A stretch of DNA of 64,000 bases from contig NZ_CP112874.1 of the NCBI RefSeq assembly GCF_029910235.1, forward strand, positions 4,826,501-4,890,500, written 5' to 3'. The notes under the pieces were generated by a model. That model was not told where the DNA came from. It was given only the letters and a program-made list of their open reading frames with translations, and ran no database searches. This DNA is from Pseudanabaena galeata CCNP1313. Lineage in GTDB: Bacteria > Cyanobacteriota > Cyanobacteriia > Pseudanabaenales > Pseudanabaenaceae. Numbering within the stretch: the first letter of the stretch is position 1; every line of letters begins with the position of its first letter. A program made the position numbers and the translations under genes. Of the stretch, positions 55,028 to 63,554 are shown in pieces.

Positions 55028-55084
55028 TTCACTCAAACGCAGGTTTGTAGTTTCTTAAACGGCTAAAATTAACGGCTAAAATCA

Positions 55085-55510
55085 ATGGCTAAGAAAGTTA
55101 CAGCAATTATCAAGTTAGCACTTAATGCTGGTAAGGCTAGTCCAACTCCACCAGTTGGTCCCGCTCTAGGTCAGCATGGTGTCAACATCATGATGTTTTG
55201 TAAGGAATACAATGCCCGTACTGCTGATCAAGCAGGTATGGTCATTCCTGTAGAAATATCTGTTTATGAAGACCGAAGCTTTACCTTCGTTCTCAAAACA
55301 CCACCAGCATCAGTTTTAATTCAAAAAGCGGCTGGTATTTCCTCTGGTTCGGCAGAGCCTAACCGTAAAAAAGTAGGTTCGATTACCAAAGATCAACTTC
55401 GCCAAATTGCGGAAACCAAAATGCCTGATATCAATGCAAATGATATCGATGCAGCAATGAAGATCATTGAAGGCACAGCAAAGAATATGGGCGTTACGAT
55501 TAGCGCTTAG
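55085..55510 (+). CDS. rplK: 50S ribosomal protein L11
   Basis: A 141-residue component of the GTPase-associated centre, binding 23S rRNA. Sequences [40 protein letters not shown] and the C-terminal [26 protein letters not shown] are typical. It belongs to the secE-nusG-rplK-rplA-rplJ-rplL cluster, 58 bp after nusG. Confidence 0.97.
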   Translation: MAKKVTAIIKLALNAGKASPTPPVGPALGQHGVNIMMFCKEYNARTADQAGMVIPVEISVYEDRSFTFVLKTPPASVLIQKAAGISSGSAEPNRKKVGSITKDQLRQIAETKMPDINANDIDAAMKIIEGTAKNMGVTISA

Positions 55511-55621
55511 TTCTTCGCCTTGCAAGTTTTCAAGATCAACAAGCAAGATCAATACGTTTCAATAAAAATTTTAGTTGGGGGAGGGAATTAAGTTTTCCGA
55601 TCGCACCCCGTAGGAGTAATC

Positions 55622-56335
55622 ATGGCAAAGAAAATCTCAAAGCGACTTAAGGAAGCTCTCAGCAAAGTTGAGACCCGTCCTTATGCGCCAATTGATGCGT
55701 TAGAACTAGTTAAGGTAACTGCAACCGCTAAGTTTCCTGAGTCGGTAGAAGCGCACGTCAGACTAGGTATCGATCCGAAGTACGCCGATCAACAATTGCG
55801 GACAACGGTGACTTTACCTAAGGGTACAGGTCAAACAATTCGCGTGGCAGTTATTGCTCGTGGTGAAAAAGTTGCTGAAGCAACCGCCGCAGGTGCAGAC
55901 ATCGCTGGTTCTGAGGAACTAATTGATGAAATCAGTAAGGGAAGAATGGATTTTGATTTGCTGATTTCCACACCTGACATGATGCCCCAAGTGGCTAAAC
56001 TTGGTAAATTGCTTGGTCCAAGAGGATTGATGCCTTCGCCTAAAGGTGGTACGGTAACTACCGATTTGGGTGGTGCAATTAATGAGTTCAAAGCTGGTAA
56101 GCTAGAATTCCGTGCTGATCGTACTGGAATTGTTCACATTCAGTTTGGTAAAGCTGCTTTCCCTGCTGAAGACTTGCTAACTAACCTTAAAGCTTTGCAA
56201 GAAACGATTGATCGTAATCGTCCCTCTGGCGCAAAGGGTAGATACTGGAGATCAATCTATGTGTCTGCAACGATGGGACCTGCGATCGAAGTTGATGTTG
56301 CTGCATTACGCGACCTCAAACTTGCAGAAGCATAA
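55622..56335 (+). CDS. rplA: 50S ribosomal protein L1
   Basis: A 237-residue protein of the mobile L1 stalk, near the E site. It has [20 protein letters not shown] at its start, [38 protein letters not shown] and [13 protein letters not shown], the L1 signature. In many bacteria L1 represses its own rplK-rplA operon by binding the mRNA leader; no leader site was identified here. Preceded by TAGGAG. Confidence 0.97.
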   Translation: MAKKISKRLKEALSKVETRPYAPIDALELVKVTATAKFPESVEAHVRLGIDPKYADQQLRTTVTLPKGTGQTIRVAVIARGEKVAEATAAGADIAGSEELIDEISKGRMDFDLLISTPDMMPQVAKLGKLLGPRGLMPSPKGGTVTTDLGGAINEFKAGKLEFRADRTGIVHIQFGKAAFPAEDLLTNLKALQETIDRNRPSGAKGRYWRSIYVSATMGPAIEVDVAALRDLKLAEA

Positions 56336-56658
56336 ATAAAGCCTTTCTAAAGTCATTATCCTAGAGATTCCTTAGCGCCAAGCAGTGAGAATCTCTAGGA
56401 ATCATTAAAAGCCAAGTCTAATAGTTGTAATAAGCCTAGAAAGAAATTTCGACAACTGAATATCTCCATAGACAGCAGGTGCTGATTGCTTAATTTCCTG
56501 CCGAGGTGTTTAAAAAAAGATTCTTGAGAGAATACTTTTTTAGCCTCGGTCTGCGAAAAGACGAGGCTTTTTTAATGACTTTTAAAGATACATACAGCCA
56601 ATTTAATAGCGAGTCAAATCGTTGAAATTGGTTCCAAATACAAGGAGGTGAAAACCAT
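56336..56658 (+). promoter_or_regulatory. L10 leader with attenuator-like hairpins upstream of rplJ
   Basis: The 323-bp non-coding leader has a perfect 11-bp stem CCTAGAGATTC/GAATCTCTAGG (56363-56402) and, further on, a hairpin AGCCTCGGTCT-GCGAAA-AGACGAGGCT followed by TTTTTTA (about 56544-56576), a rho-independent terminator shape. A GCCGAGGTG segment at about 56501 can pair with the terminator's CCTCGG arm and act as an antiterminator. The position before rplJ matches the known L10 leader class, in which the L10(L12)4 complex binds its own mRNA. Confidence 0.7.
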
Positions 56659-57186
56659 ATGGGTAAGACCCTAGACCAAAAGAAATTTTTAGTCGGCGAA
56701 ATGACCAAAGAGTTTGAAGGAACTCAGATGGTCATGGTAATTGACTACTCAACTTTGTCAGTAGCTGAGATTACCAAGCTCCGCCGTTCACTCCGTCCTA
56801 CGGGTACGGTGTGCAGAACCACCAAAAACACTTTGCTCAAGCAAGCAATCTCTGATGTACCCGAATGGAAGTCTCTCGAAGGCTTTTTAACTGGTCCTTC
56901 GGCATGTTTATTTGTCAAAGACGATATTGGTGGTGCTGTTAAGGCTTACCAAGCTTTCCAAAAGGAATCTAAGAAAACCGAACTTCGTGGCGGTGTCTTA
57001 GAAGGTCGCGCTTTGACTGCAAAGGACTTGCAGGCGATCGCCGATCTACCTTCTAAGGAAGTACTCATCGCGCAAATTGCTGGTGCAATCAATGCGGTTA
57101 CCGCCAAGATCGCGATCGGCATCAAAGAGGTTCCTCAATCTCTGGGCAGAGCTATCAAAGCTGTTTCCGAAAAGGAAGCTGCTTAA
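56659..57186 (+). CDS. rplJ: 50S ribosomal protein L10
   Basis: A 175-residue protein that anchors L7/L12 dimers on the ribosome stalk. It starts MGKTLDQKKFLVGEMTKEFE after the strong site AAGGAGGTG, includes VAEITKLRRSLRPTGTVCRT and TKNTLLKQAI, and ends with the helical L12-binding tail. The preceding leader probably allows autogenous control with L12. Confidence 0.96.
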   Translation: MGKTLDQKKFLVGEMTKEFEGTQMVMVIDYSTLSVAEITKLRRSLRPTGTVCRTTKNTLLKQAISDVPEWKSLEGFLTGPSACLFVKDDIGGAVKAYQAFQKESKKTELRGGVLEGRALTAKDLQAIADLPSKEVLIAQIAGAINAVTAKIAIGIKEVPQSLGRAIKAVSEKEAA

Positions 57187-57315
57187 GAATCGATTGGCTA
57201 TTAGCGTTTAGCTATTAGCTCAATCTCTATAAAAGCTAAAGGCTAATAGCTAATCGCTAGCAGCCTCAAGCAACCAAACCTAAAATCTAATCTAATTAAT
57301 CTAAAGAGAAAAACT

Positions 57316-57708
57316 ATGTCTGCAAAAATCGACAGCATTATTGAAGAACTAAAGTCTTTGAGCCTTCTTGAAGCTTCTGAATTGGTCAAAGCGATCGAAG
57401 AAACCTTCGGCGTTTCGGCTGCTGCTCCTGTTGGAGGCATGATGATGGCTGCTCCTGGTGCTGCTGGCGCTGCTGCTGAAGAAGTTGAAGAAAAGACTGC
57501 TTTTGACTTGGTACTTGATGAAGTTCCTGCTGACAAGAAGATTGCTGTTCTGAAGATCGTTCGCGAAATCACTGGACTAGGTCTAAAAGATGCTAAGGAT
57601 TTAGTTGAGTCTGCTCCTAAGACAGTTAAGGAAGCTATGGCTAAGGCTGATGCTGAAGCTGCTAAGAAGCAAATCGAAGAAGCTGGTGGTAAGGTTTCCA
57701 TCAAGTAA
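57316..57708 (+). CDS. rplL: 50S ribosomal protein L7/L12
   Basis: A 130-residue stalk protein that recruits translation GTPases. The N-terminal dimerisation domain ([20 protein letters not shown]) is followed by an Ala/Gly-rich hinge ([20 protein letters not shown]) and the C-terminal domain with [20 protein letters not shown] and [20 protein letters not shown]. Last gene of the ribosomal cluster. Repeated ATTAGC(G)ATTAGC-like sequence lies in the 130-bp gap before it. Confidence 0.97.
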   Translation: MSAKIDSIIEELKSLSLLEASELVKAIEETFGVSAAAPVGGMMMAAPGAAGAAAEEVEEKTAFDLVLDEVPADKKIAVLKIVREITGLGLKDAKDLVESAPKTVKEAMAKADAEAAKKQIEEAGGKVSIK

Positions 57709-57842
57709 TTACCCAGTAACTACTTAGTTCTAAACGCTAAATAAATGTGGAAAAGGAAGGGGTAAATCTAATTGATACTCCTTTCTTTTCTTTTTTGAGT
57801 ATGCTTTGTTATAGTAGTCAAAAATACATTTGCTACAAAAAT

Positions 57843-58046
57843 ATGAAATGGCGAGTTGTACTAGAACCCGATCCAGAGACAAATGACTGGTCAGTTTGGT
57901 GTCCAGAGTTATCTGGATGTGTATCTGCTGGTGTTACTCAAGAAGACGCTTTGCGAAATATTTGTGAAGCTATAGAGCTTTATTTACAGCCCGATCCTAT
58001 TGAACTGCTCCCTAACGCGGTTATCCGTGAGGTAGTTGTAGGATGA
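57843..58046 (+). CDS. hicB: HicB-family antitoxin
   Basis: A 67-residue protein with the partially degraded RNase H-like HicB fold: MKWRVVLEPDPETNDWSVWC, then PELSGCVSAGVTQEDALRNI and CEAIELYLQ. No DNA-binding C-terminal domain is present, so control may depend on the HicA-HicB complex alone. I place the start at ATG 57843; the reading frame from 57747 adds a stretch that does not match the family. Its 3' end overlaps hicA by four bases (58043-58046). Confidence 0.85.
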   Translation: MKWRVVLEPDPETNDWSVWCPELSGCVSAGVTQEDALRNICEAIELYLQPDPIELLPNAVIREVVVG

Positions 58047-58246
58047 TCAGAATGCGTAGGATGAACGCTGATGCAGTGGAGCGCATATTACGCAAGTATG
58101 GTTTTGTACTGGTTTCTCAGAAAGTAAGTCACCGCAAATGGTGTAGTTCAGATGGAGACCTTCAAGTCATACTCCCTTACCATCAAGGACGAGATCTACC
58201 CATTGGCACGCTGAGAAATATTGTGGTTACGGCAATGATCCCATAG
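58043..58246 (+). CDS. hicA: HicA-family mRNA interferase toxin
   Basis: A 67-residue double-stranded-RNA-binding-fold toxin that cleaves mRNA. It has the pattern MNADAVERILRKYGFVLVSQ, then KVSHRKWCSSDGDLQVILPY with the catalytic His in SHRKW, and the ending GRDLPIGTLRNIVVTAMI. The gene overlaps hicB by four bases and follows it, so antitoxin comes first. The start may be Met4 or Met7. The pair sits just after the ribosomal protein cluster and just before hisE. Confidence 0.85.
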   Translation: MIRMRRMNADAVERILRKYGFVLVSQKVSHRKWCSSDGDLQVILPYHQGRDLPIGTLRNIVVTAMIP

Positions 58247-58309
58247 GAAGAGTGGAAATCACCATAGCATTAGACATTACACTTACTGCCAAATAAATAA
58301 CTACTCAAT

Positions 58310-58588
58310 ATGAATGATCCCCTTTCAGAATTATTTGCGGTGATTGTTGATCGCCGCGAGAATCCGCAAGAAAGTTCTTATACCTGCAAACTATTTGCAG
58401 GTGGCGACAACAAAATTTTAAAAAAAATTGGCGAAGAGTCTGCCGAAGTGGTGATGGCTTGTAAAGATGATGATCCCGATGCGATCGCCTCAGAAGTCGC
58501 TGATTTGTTCTACCACACCTTAGTGGCGATGGCGCATCACCATGTTGATCTGCAATTGGTATACGACAAACTCGCTCAACGACGCTAA
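58310..58588 (+). CDS. hisE: Phosphoribosyl-ATP pyrophosphatase
   Basis: A 92-residue MazG-like helical enzyme that splits pyrophosphate from phosphoribosyl-ATP in histidine synthesis. The metal-binding motif is KKIGEESAEVVMACKDDD followed by ASEVADLFYHTLVAM. It is encoded on its own rather than fused with HisI as in HisIE, so a separate hisI is expected elsewhere. A terminator hairpin (58594-58632) follows. Confidence 0.92.
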   Translation: MNDPLSELFAVIVDRRENPQESSYTCKLFAGGDNKILKKIGEESAEVVMACKDDDPDAIASEVADLFYHTLVAMAHHHVDLQLVYDKLAQRR

Positions 58589-58593
58589 AAGTC

Positions 58594-58632
58594 AAAAACT
58601 TAAGGTTATGCCAATCACAACCTTAAGTTTTT
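58594..58632 (+). terminator. Terminator of hisE
   Basis: AAAAACTTAAGGTTATGCCA ATCACAACCTTAAGTTTTT: perfect stem ACTTAAGGTT/AACCTTAAGT with A- and T-runs, right after the hisE stop codon. Confidence 0.75.
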
Positions 58633-58694
58633 AGTACGCAATACTTAATTAATGCAGTAAGATTACCTATGAATTGATCAAAGGGTAGATAGCT

Positions 58695-60626
58695 GTGGCA
58701 TCGAATAGTGTAGAGCGTTCTCAGTCTCTGACAGGCAGTATTTTAAAAGGCACTCTTAAAGCTGTTGGTGGCACTTTGCTGGGTCTTATCATGGTTGGTG
58801 GTGCAGCAGTGGCAGGCGGGTTAGTGGGATTGGCTCTTAGTTTTCGTGATCTGCCCGATGTGAGAGTCCTTAAAGGTTATGTCCCTGTCGAAACCACCTA
58901 TATATATGACATTAACGGTGGACTAATTGCCCGTTTGCATGGTGATGTCAACCGTGAAGTTGTTACCCTCGATCGCATCTCGCCGCATCTTAAGCGATCA
59001 GTTTTGGCGATGGAAGATGCGTACTTCTATACCCACAAGGGTATTGATCCCAGTGGTATTGGACGCGCTATTTTAGCTAACTTTAACGCAGGTGGAACCG
59101 TTGAAGGTGGCTCAACATTAACGCAGCAATTGGTTAAAAACTTATTTCTATCTAATGAACGTAGCCTGAACCGTAAAGTTGCTGAAGCAGTTTTAGCAAT
59201 GCGGGTTGAGCAAGTATTTACCAAGGAGCAAATCCTTGAGATGTATCTCAACCAAGTATTCTGGGGAAAAAATACTAATGGTGCAGAAACCGCTTCTCAG
59301 AATTATTTTGGTAAATCTGCTGCTGACTTAACTTTGGGGGAGGCTGCTATATTAGCGGGTACGATTCAAGCGCCTTCAGTTTTCAACCCTGTGGATAACT
59401 ATGCTGAATCCAAAAAACGTCAGGGATTGGTGCTAGATCGTCTTCTAGAGTTAGGATGGGCTACCTCTGCTGAAGTCAAAGCTGCCAAGGCGCAAAAAAT
59501 TACAATTCGCAAGCAAGGGATTTCCTACGAAGCAAGCCGTGTTCCCTATGTATCTCAAGCGGTTACAGCCGAACTAGAAGAGAAATTTGGTCGTGATGTG
59601 GTTCTGCAAGGTGGATTACGTGTGCAGACGACAATTGACTTAAAGTTACAACGCATTGCTGAAGAGGTGGCCGCAGAAGGTCATCGAGATTTAATTGATC
59701 GTGGAGCCTATGCCGATCAATTGTCTTTGGTAGCTGTCGATCCACGCACGGGATTTGTAAAGGCTCTAGTGGGTGGAGTTGGTGAATTTGATAAAAACCA
59801 GTTTAACCGCGCTGTACTGGCTAGAAGACAGTTAGGTTCTTCGTTTAAACCTTTTGTTTACTATCTTGCCTTTGCTTCAGGTAGCTACACTCCTGATTCA
59901 ACGATTGATGATAGTCCTATGTCAATTCCCGATGGTGATGAGCCTTATATTCCTCGCAACTATGACAATAAATTTTCAGGAGCAATGAGCATTCGTCAAG
60001 CGATCGCCGTTTCTCGAAATATTCCTGCAATTAGGTTAGGGCTAGAATTTGGGAATGAAAATGTAGTGGCGCTTTGTCGAAAACTGGGGATCAATAGTCC
60101 GATTCTGCCCGTTGTGTCTTTGCCCCTTGGTGCAGCAGACGTTACGCCCATGGAAGTGGCTGGAGCCTATGCGGTATTTGCCAGTGGTGGCTATAAATCA
60201 AAAACGACGCTAATAGCCCGTGTGACCGATCGCAATGGTAATTTGGTGCTAGATAATACACCCAAACCTGAGTTAATTCTTGATCCTGTTGCGGTTTCTT
60301 ATTTGACCGATGCTATGCGTGGAGTTGTTACTAATGGCACAGCCACAGAAGCCCAAATGAGTGACGGGCGACCTGTAGCAGGCAAGACAGGTACAACTTC
60401 AGACTTTCGAGACGCTTGGTTTGTGGGCTATGTTCCTCAGCTATCCGTTGCCATTTGGATTGGTAATGATGATTATTCGCCAATGGCAAATGGTGTGACG
60501 GGTGGTGTGTTTGTGGCCCCAATTTGGCGCAAGTTTATGGAAAGGGCTTTAGCTGGACAGCCAATTGAGCAGTTCCCTGTGCCAAGTGAAATCCAAGAAA
60601 AAGAAAGTACTAAAAAGAAAAACTAG
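58695..60626 (+). CDS. Class A penicillin-binding protein (glycosyltransferase/transpeptidase)
   Basis: A 643-residue peptidoglycan synthase. After an N-terminal membrane helix (about 22-50), the GT51 domain (about 75-245) has LAMEDAYFYTHKGIDPSGIG with the catalytic Glu, GGSTLTQQLVKNLFLSNERS, and LEMYLNQVFWGKNTNGAETA. The transpeptidase domain (about 310-610) has SxxK in LGSSFKPFVY, SxN as SRN in IAVSRNIPAI, and KTG as GKTGTTSDF. The protein starts with GTG. The layout is that of cyanobacterial PBP1-type enzymes. A small membrane-protein gene follows. Confidence 0.93.
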   Translation: MASNSVERSQSLTGSILKGTLKAVGGTLLGLIMVGGAAVAGGLVGLALSFRDLPDVRVLKGYVPVETTYIYDINGGLIARLHGDVNREVVTLDRISPHLKRSVLAMEDAYFYTHKGIDPSGIGRAILANFNAGGTVEGGSTLTQQLVKNLFLSNERSLNRKVAEAVLAMRVEQVFTKEQILEMYLNQVFWGKNTNGAETASQNYFGKSAADLTLGEAAILAGTIQAPSVFNPVDNYAESKKRQGLVLDRLLELGWATSAEVKAAKAQKITIRKQGISYEASRVPYVSQAVTAELEEKFGRDVVLQGGLRVQTTIDLKLQRIAEEVAAEGHRDLIDRGAYADQLSLVAVDPRTGFVKALVGGVGEFDKNQFNRAVLARRQLGSSFKPFVYYLAFASGSYTPDSTIDDSPMSIPDGDEPYIPRNYDNKFSGAMSIRQAIAVSRNIPAIRLGLEFGNENVVALCRKLGINSPILPVVSLPLGAADVTPMEVAGAYAVFASGGYKSKTTLIARVTDRNGNLVLDNTPKPELILDPVAVSYLTDAMRGVVTNGTATEAQMSDGRPVAGKTGTTSDFRDAWFVGYVPQLSVAIWIGNDDYSPMANGVTGGVFVAPIWRKFMERALAGQPIEQFPVPSEIQEKESTKKKN

Positions 60627-60657
60627 CAAAAAGTATTGCAAATGAATACTTTTTGCA
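60627..60657 (+). terminator. Hairpin after the penicillin-binding protein gene
   Basis: GCAAAAAGTATTGCAAATGA ATACTTTTTGC: perfect stem GCAAAAAGTATT/AATACTTTTTGC directly after the stop codon. It may attenuate read-through into the next gene 46 bp away. Confidence 0.55.
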
Positions 60658-60672
60658 AAATATTAGGAAATT

Positions 60673-60867
60673 ATGTGGCAACAAATTTTATTCATTTTGC
60701 GATTATTTGTTTATTCTGCGATCGCCTCGGCTGTAATTAAATATGTTGCGCCCACTTGGAGCTTTCTGGCGAATAATTTAACAGAAGATGTGATGAATGC
60801 GATCGCGATATCTTTGATTACCCTGCCGATTTGTTTATTTGCCTTTGTTTTGTGGCTTAAGCGCTAA
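60673..60867 (+). CDS. Small membrane protein of unknown function
   Basis: A 64-residue protein with two predicted membrane helices (about 4-25 and 40-62) separated by a short polar loop (PTWSFLANNLTEDVMN). It follows the penicillin-binding protein on the same strand. It resembles short conserved cyanobacterial membrane proteins, but I cannot name a family. Confidence 0.6.
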   Translation: MWQQILFILRLFVYSAIASAVIKYVAPTWSFLANNLTEDVMNAIAISLITLPICLFAFVLWLKR

Positions 60868-60870
60868 TTA

Positions 60871-61023
60871 TTAACGTGAGTTCGGGATAAACTACAAAAT
60901 TTTAAAAGCCACAACAGTAAAAGCCTCGCAAAGCGAGGCTTTTACTGTTGTGGTTCCTAGAGAGGGTTCGCAGCTCGAACCCTCTCTAGGAGCTAGTTTG
61001 AAATCAACCCGAACTGAGGTTAC
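60871..61023 (+). repeat. Element A relative with different internal hairpins (copy 5)
   Basis: Left end TTAACGTGAGTTCGGG and right end CCCGAACTGAGGTTACTTAA resemble the ends of element A. The inside differs: one hairpin with stem GCCACAACAGTAAAAGCCTC and one with stem CCTAGAGAGGGTTCG. It abuts copy 3. Confidence 0.65.
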
Positions 61024-61025
61024 TT

Positions 61026-61138
61026 AACGTCAGTTCGACAAAAGCGAAAAATGGTAAGAATTGCTAAGCGATTCTTACTATTTTTCGCCATTTGAGGCGT
61101 GCGAAGCACGCCTCAAATGGCTATATCGAACTCACGTT
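61026..61138 (-). repeat. MITE-like element A, copy 3
   Basis: Bounded by AACGTCAGTTCGACAAAAG and TCGAACTCACGTT, with the same two internal hairpins as copies 1 and 2 but a few substitutions (GCCATTTGAGGCGTG; TAAGAATTGCTAAGCGATTC). Confidence 0.8.
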
Positions 61139-61150
61139 TACTTAGGACTT

Positions 61151-61204
61151 AAAACCCAAAAGATGAGAGGCGAGGCGTAGCGCCGCCTCTCATCTTTTGG
61201 GTTT
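61151..61204. repeat. 54-nt hairpin of the AAAACCC family (copy G8)
   Basis: AAAACCCAAAAGATGAGAGG stem with tip CGAGGCGTAGCGCCG, flanked by TTAGGACTT. A second palindrome (61213-61267, stem AGCACAAAGATAATAGAATG) follows and overlaps the stop codon of the minus-strand kinase-like gene; it probably terminates it. Confidence 0.7.
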
Positions 61205-61265
61205 GGGTATAAAGCACAAAGATAATAGAATGCGGAGCAAAATGCCGCATCCTATTATCTTTGTG

Positions 61266-61721
61266 CTAAACAAGCTTTACATAACTCTTAGTCATGACAA
61301 AGCAATTACGGCCGTCAGGCGATGTCTCATATCTAATTTCGTCAGCAACAGTCTTGGCAATCATTAATCCTCGCCCCCCCGTGGGAATATCATCAATACT
61401 TTCAAAATCTTTGCTTTTCTGAGACTCTATCGCAGCTCGTTCAATTTCTGCCTGTAGATCAAATGGTTCGCCAAAGTCCCAAATCTTCATTTCTAGGAAA
61501 TACTGATCCTTGTCAAGGATGATCTCAATATCTATGGGCGTTTCTTCAGGCAATCCCTCATGGGCATAGGAAACCACATTGGTAAATACTTCTACTAAAA
61601 CGAGATTACACTGCATCCAAGTTGATTTTGGCAACAGATTTTGAAATTGCTGAAACCACTCTTGCAATTGAGCAAGAGCATAAATATCACTGTTAACTTG
61701 AATATGGTAACGCTCTAACAC
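61266..61721 (-). CDS. RsbW-like anti-sigma/serine kinase (HATPase)
   Basis: A 151-residue GHKL ATPase like RsbW or SpoIIAB. The N-box is NLVLVEVFTNVVSYAHEG, the G1 region IWDFGEPFD and the G2 loop IPTGGRGLMIAKTVAD. In partner-switching systems it phosphorylates an STAS antagonist and holds a sigma factor or other target. The neighbouring STAS gene is not in the window, but a SpoIIE-type phosphatase is at 40462. The order of events is inferred. Confidence 0.85.
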   Translation of the reverse strand: MLERYHIQVNSDIYALAQLQEWFQQFQNLLPKSTWMQCNLVLVEVFTNVVSYAHEGLPEETPIDIEIILDKDQYFLEMKIWDFGEPFDLQAEIERAAIESQKSKDFESIDDIPTGGRGLMIAKTVADEIRYETSPDGRNCFVMTKSYVKLV

Positions 61722-61772
61722 TGATAATTTATCTGAATTTCAAGAATCTATTATTTTTAAGTTTAAGTTCAA

Positions 61773-63116
61773 TTACTGACGGTTATACCAACGCATTAAG
61801 ACACCTGCAAGTTTCTCTGAGTCATGACATACAGTGCCATTGTCTTTCTCTCGCATAATGTTAGCGACTAAAATAGGGCAGCCCATTACAGCAAGGCTAT
61901 CACGGTCTAGATATGTAAAATGCGATCCAGAAGAAGCATAGTGTTGTAGCGATCGCTCTGAAGGTGGATGCTTTTGAACTAAAACCACATCAAACAATCG
62001 TACACCCGCTAACTCATCTAAAACTCTTACATAATCAGATACGGCATAGCCGTCCGTTTCACCTACCTGACTCATGATATTACAAAGATAGATCGATGGC
62101 ACATTGCGATCAATTAATGCTTGGAGTATTTCAGGTACGAGTAGGTTAGGAATGATACTGGTATATAAGCTGCCAGGTCCAATCACAATCAGGTCTGCTT
62201 CGTTGATATCCTCAATGGCTTGGGGCAAACCCTGCGGATTATCTGGCTTACAACCAATATGTTTGATTTTACCTTTGGCTAGGGGAATATTGGACTCCCC
62301 CTCAATATATCGTCCATCTTCAAATTCAGCCCATAGCACCATATGTTCAAGGGTTGCTGGTAAAACGCGCCCCCGTACAGCTAATACCTGTGAACTAGCT
62401 GCGATCGCTTTTTCGAGATCGCCTGTGACTTCACTCATGGCGGTGAGAAATAAATTGCCAAAGCTATGACCAGTTAATCCTTCTCCTGTTTGAAAACGGT
62501 ATTGAAATAATTCTGTGACTAGTTTTTCCTCATCAGCGAGAGCTGCGAGACAGTTACGAATATCGCCTGGAGGTAAGACTCCATACTCACGGCGTAAACG
62601 TCCAGAGGAGCCACCATCATCGGCAACGGTGACGATCGCCGTAATGTTGGCACTATATTGCTTCAGTCCACGTAATAGGTTGGATAAGCCCGTACCACCA
62701 CCCACAGTGACAATTTTCGGTCCACGGTTGAGCTTGCGATGGGAGACTAGCAATTCTAATAGTTCTTTGTCTTGATTGGGCATCAAAACTTGGGTGATCG
62801 ATCCAAGAGCGCGTTTTTGTCCTAGCCACAATAGCCCTAGCCCGAATAAAAGGGCGATCGGTCCACTCATGTTGCGGGGCAAGATCGATACCAAGGTGTC
62901 GATCGCATTACCAATCAAGCGTGACAAATATAAGATCGGAGTTAGCCTTGCGGAGATGGCAACCCCTAACACGATTAACACAATACCGACGATGCTAACT
63001 AGTAGCCATCGCTTCACAAATAATCCTGGTAAAAACCACTGAAACCCTCTCAGCCACTTTCTTCTTTTTAGGGCTGGACGATATCGATTTGCTGGTGGCT
63101 TTTTTGAGGGCTTCAT
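61773..63116 (-). CDS. YvcK/CofD-like (UPF0052) protein
   Basis: A 447-residue protein. The N-terminal 110 residues are basic and have two membrane helices (about 37-57 and 82-98). The CofD-like domain follows: [75 protein letters not shown]-type residues, [20 protein letters not shown] and [20 protein letters not shown]. In Bacillus, YvcK is needed for growth on gluconeogenic substrates and binds UDP-GlcNAc. The membrane-anchored N-terminus appears normal for cyanobacterial members. It lies one base from the yjbQ-like gene. Confidence 0.88.
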   Translation of the reverse strand: MKPSKKPPANRYRPALKRRKWLRGFQWFLPGLFVKRWLLVSIVGIVLIVLGVAISARLTPILYLSRLIGNAIDTLVSILPRNMSGPIALLFGLGLLWLGQKRALGSITQVLMPNQDKELLELLVSHRKLNRGPKIVTVGGGTGLSNLLRGLKQYSANITAIVTVADDGGSSGRLRREYGVLPPGDIRNCLAALADEEKLVTELFQYRFQTGEGLTGHSFGNLFLTAMSEVTGDLEKAIAASSQVLAVRGRVLPATLEHMVLWAEFEDGRYIEGESNIPLAKGKIKHIGCKPDNPQGLPQAIEDINEADLIVIGPGSLYTSIIPNLLVPEILQALIDRNVPSIYLCNIMSQVGETDGYAVSDYVRVLDELAGVRLFDVVLVQKHPPSERSLQHYASSGSHFTYLDRDSLAVMGCPILVANIMREKDNGTVCHDSEKLAGVLMRWYNRQ

Positions 63117-63554
63117 TTAGCATCCTGTAATATGTACCAGCACTTCGCGGGTATGACCCAAGTTGCGATGTTCCCAGACAAAGATTCCTTGCCAAGTGCC
63201 GAGGGCAAGTTTACCATTAGCGATCGGGATCGTTTCTGAGGTTTTGGTAAGGGTGCTGCGAATATGCGATGGCATATCATCAACTCCTTCAGAGATATGG
63301 CGATATTGGCTAGCATCTTCGGGAATCAGTTTTGTAAAAAATGTTTCTAGATCAGCCAATACATCTGGATCGGCATTTTCTTGAATGATGAGACTCGCGG
63401 ATGTGTGACGTAAAAACACGTTGCACAACCCCATCTTTATCCCTGATTGAGCTAAAACTGCATCCACTTGGCGGGTGATATTGTGCAGCTTTTTGCCATT
63501 GGTACGCAAAGCGATCGTTTGCTGCACCATAGTTTGGACTGTATTTGTGTTCAT
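63117..63554 (-). CDS. YjbQ-family (UPF0047) protein
   Basis: A 145-residue protein of the UPF0047 family: CNVFLRHTSASLIIQENADP and DVLADLETFFTKLIPEDASQY are the signature; the C-terminus is FVWEHRNLGHTREVLVHITG. Members form trimers with a metal-binding pocket, and some have weak thiamine-phosphate synthase activity; the true role is not settled. It overlaps rsmE by four bases (63551-63554) and abuts the YvcK gene, so rsmE-yjbQ-yvcK form one operon. Confidence 0.88.
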   Translation of the reverse strand: MNTNTVQTMVQQTIALRTNGKKLHNITRQVDAVLAQSGIKMGLCNVFLRHTSASLIIQENADPDVLADLETFFTKLIPEDASQYRHISEGVDDMPSHIRSTLTKTSETIPIANGKLALGTWQGIFVWEHRNLGHTREVLVHITGC

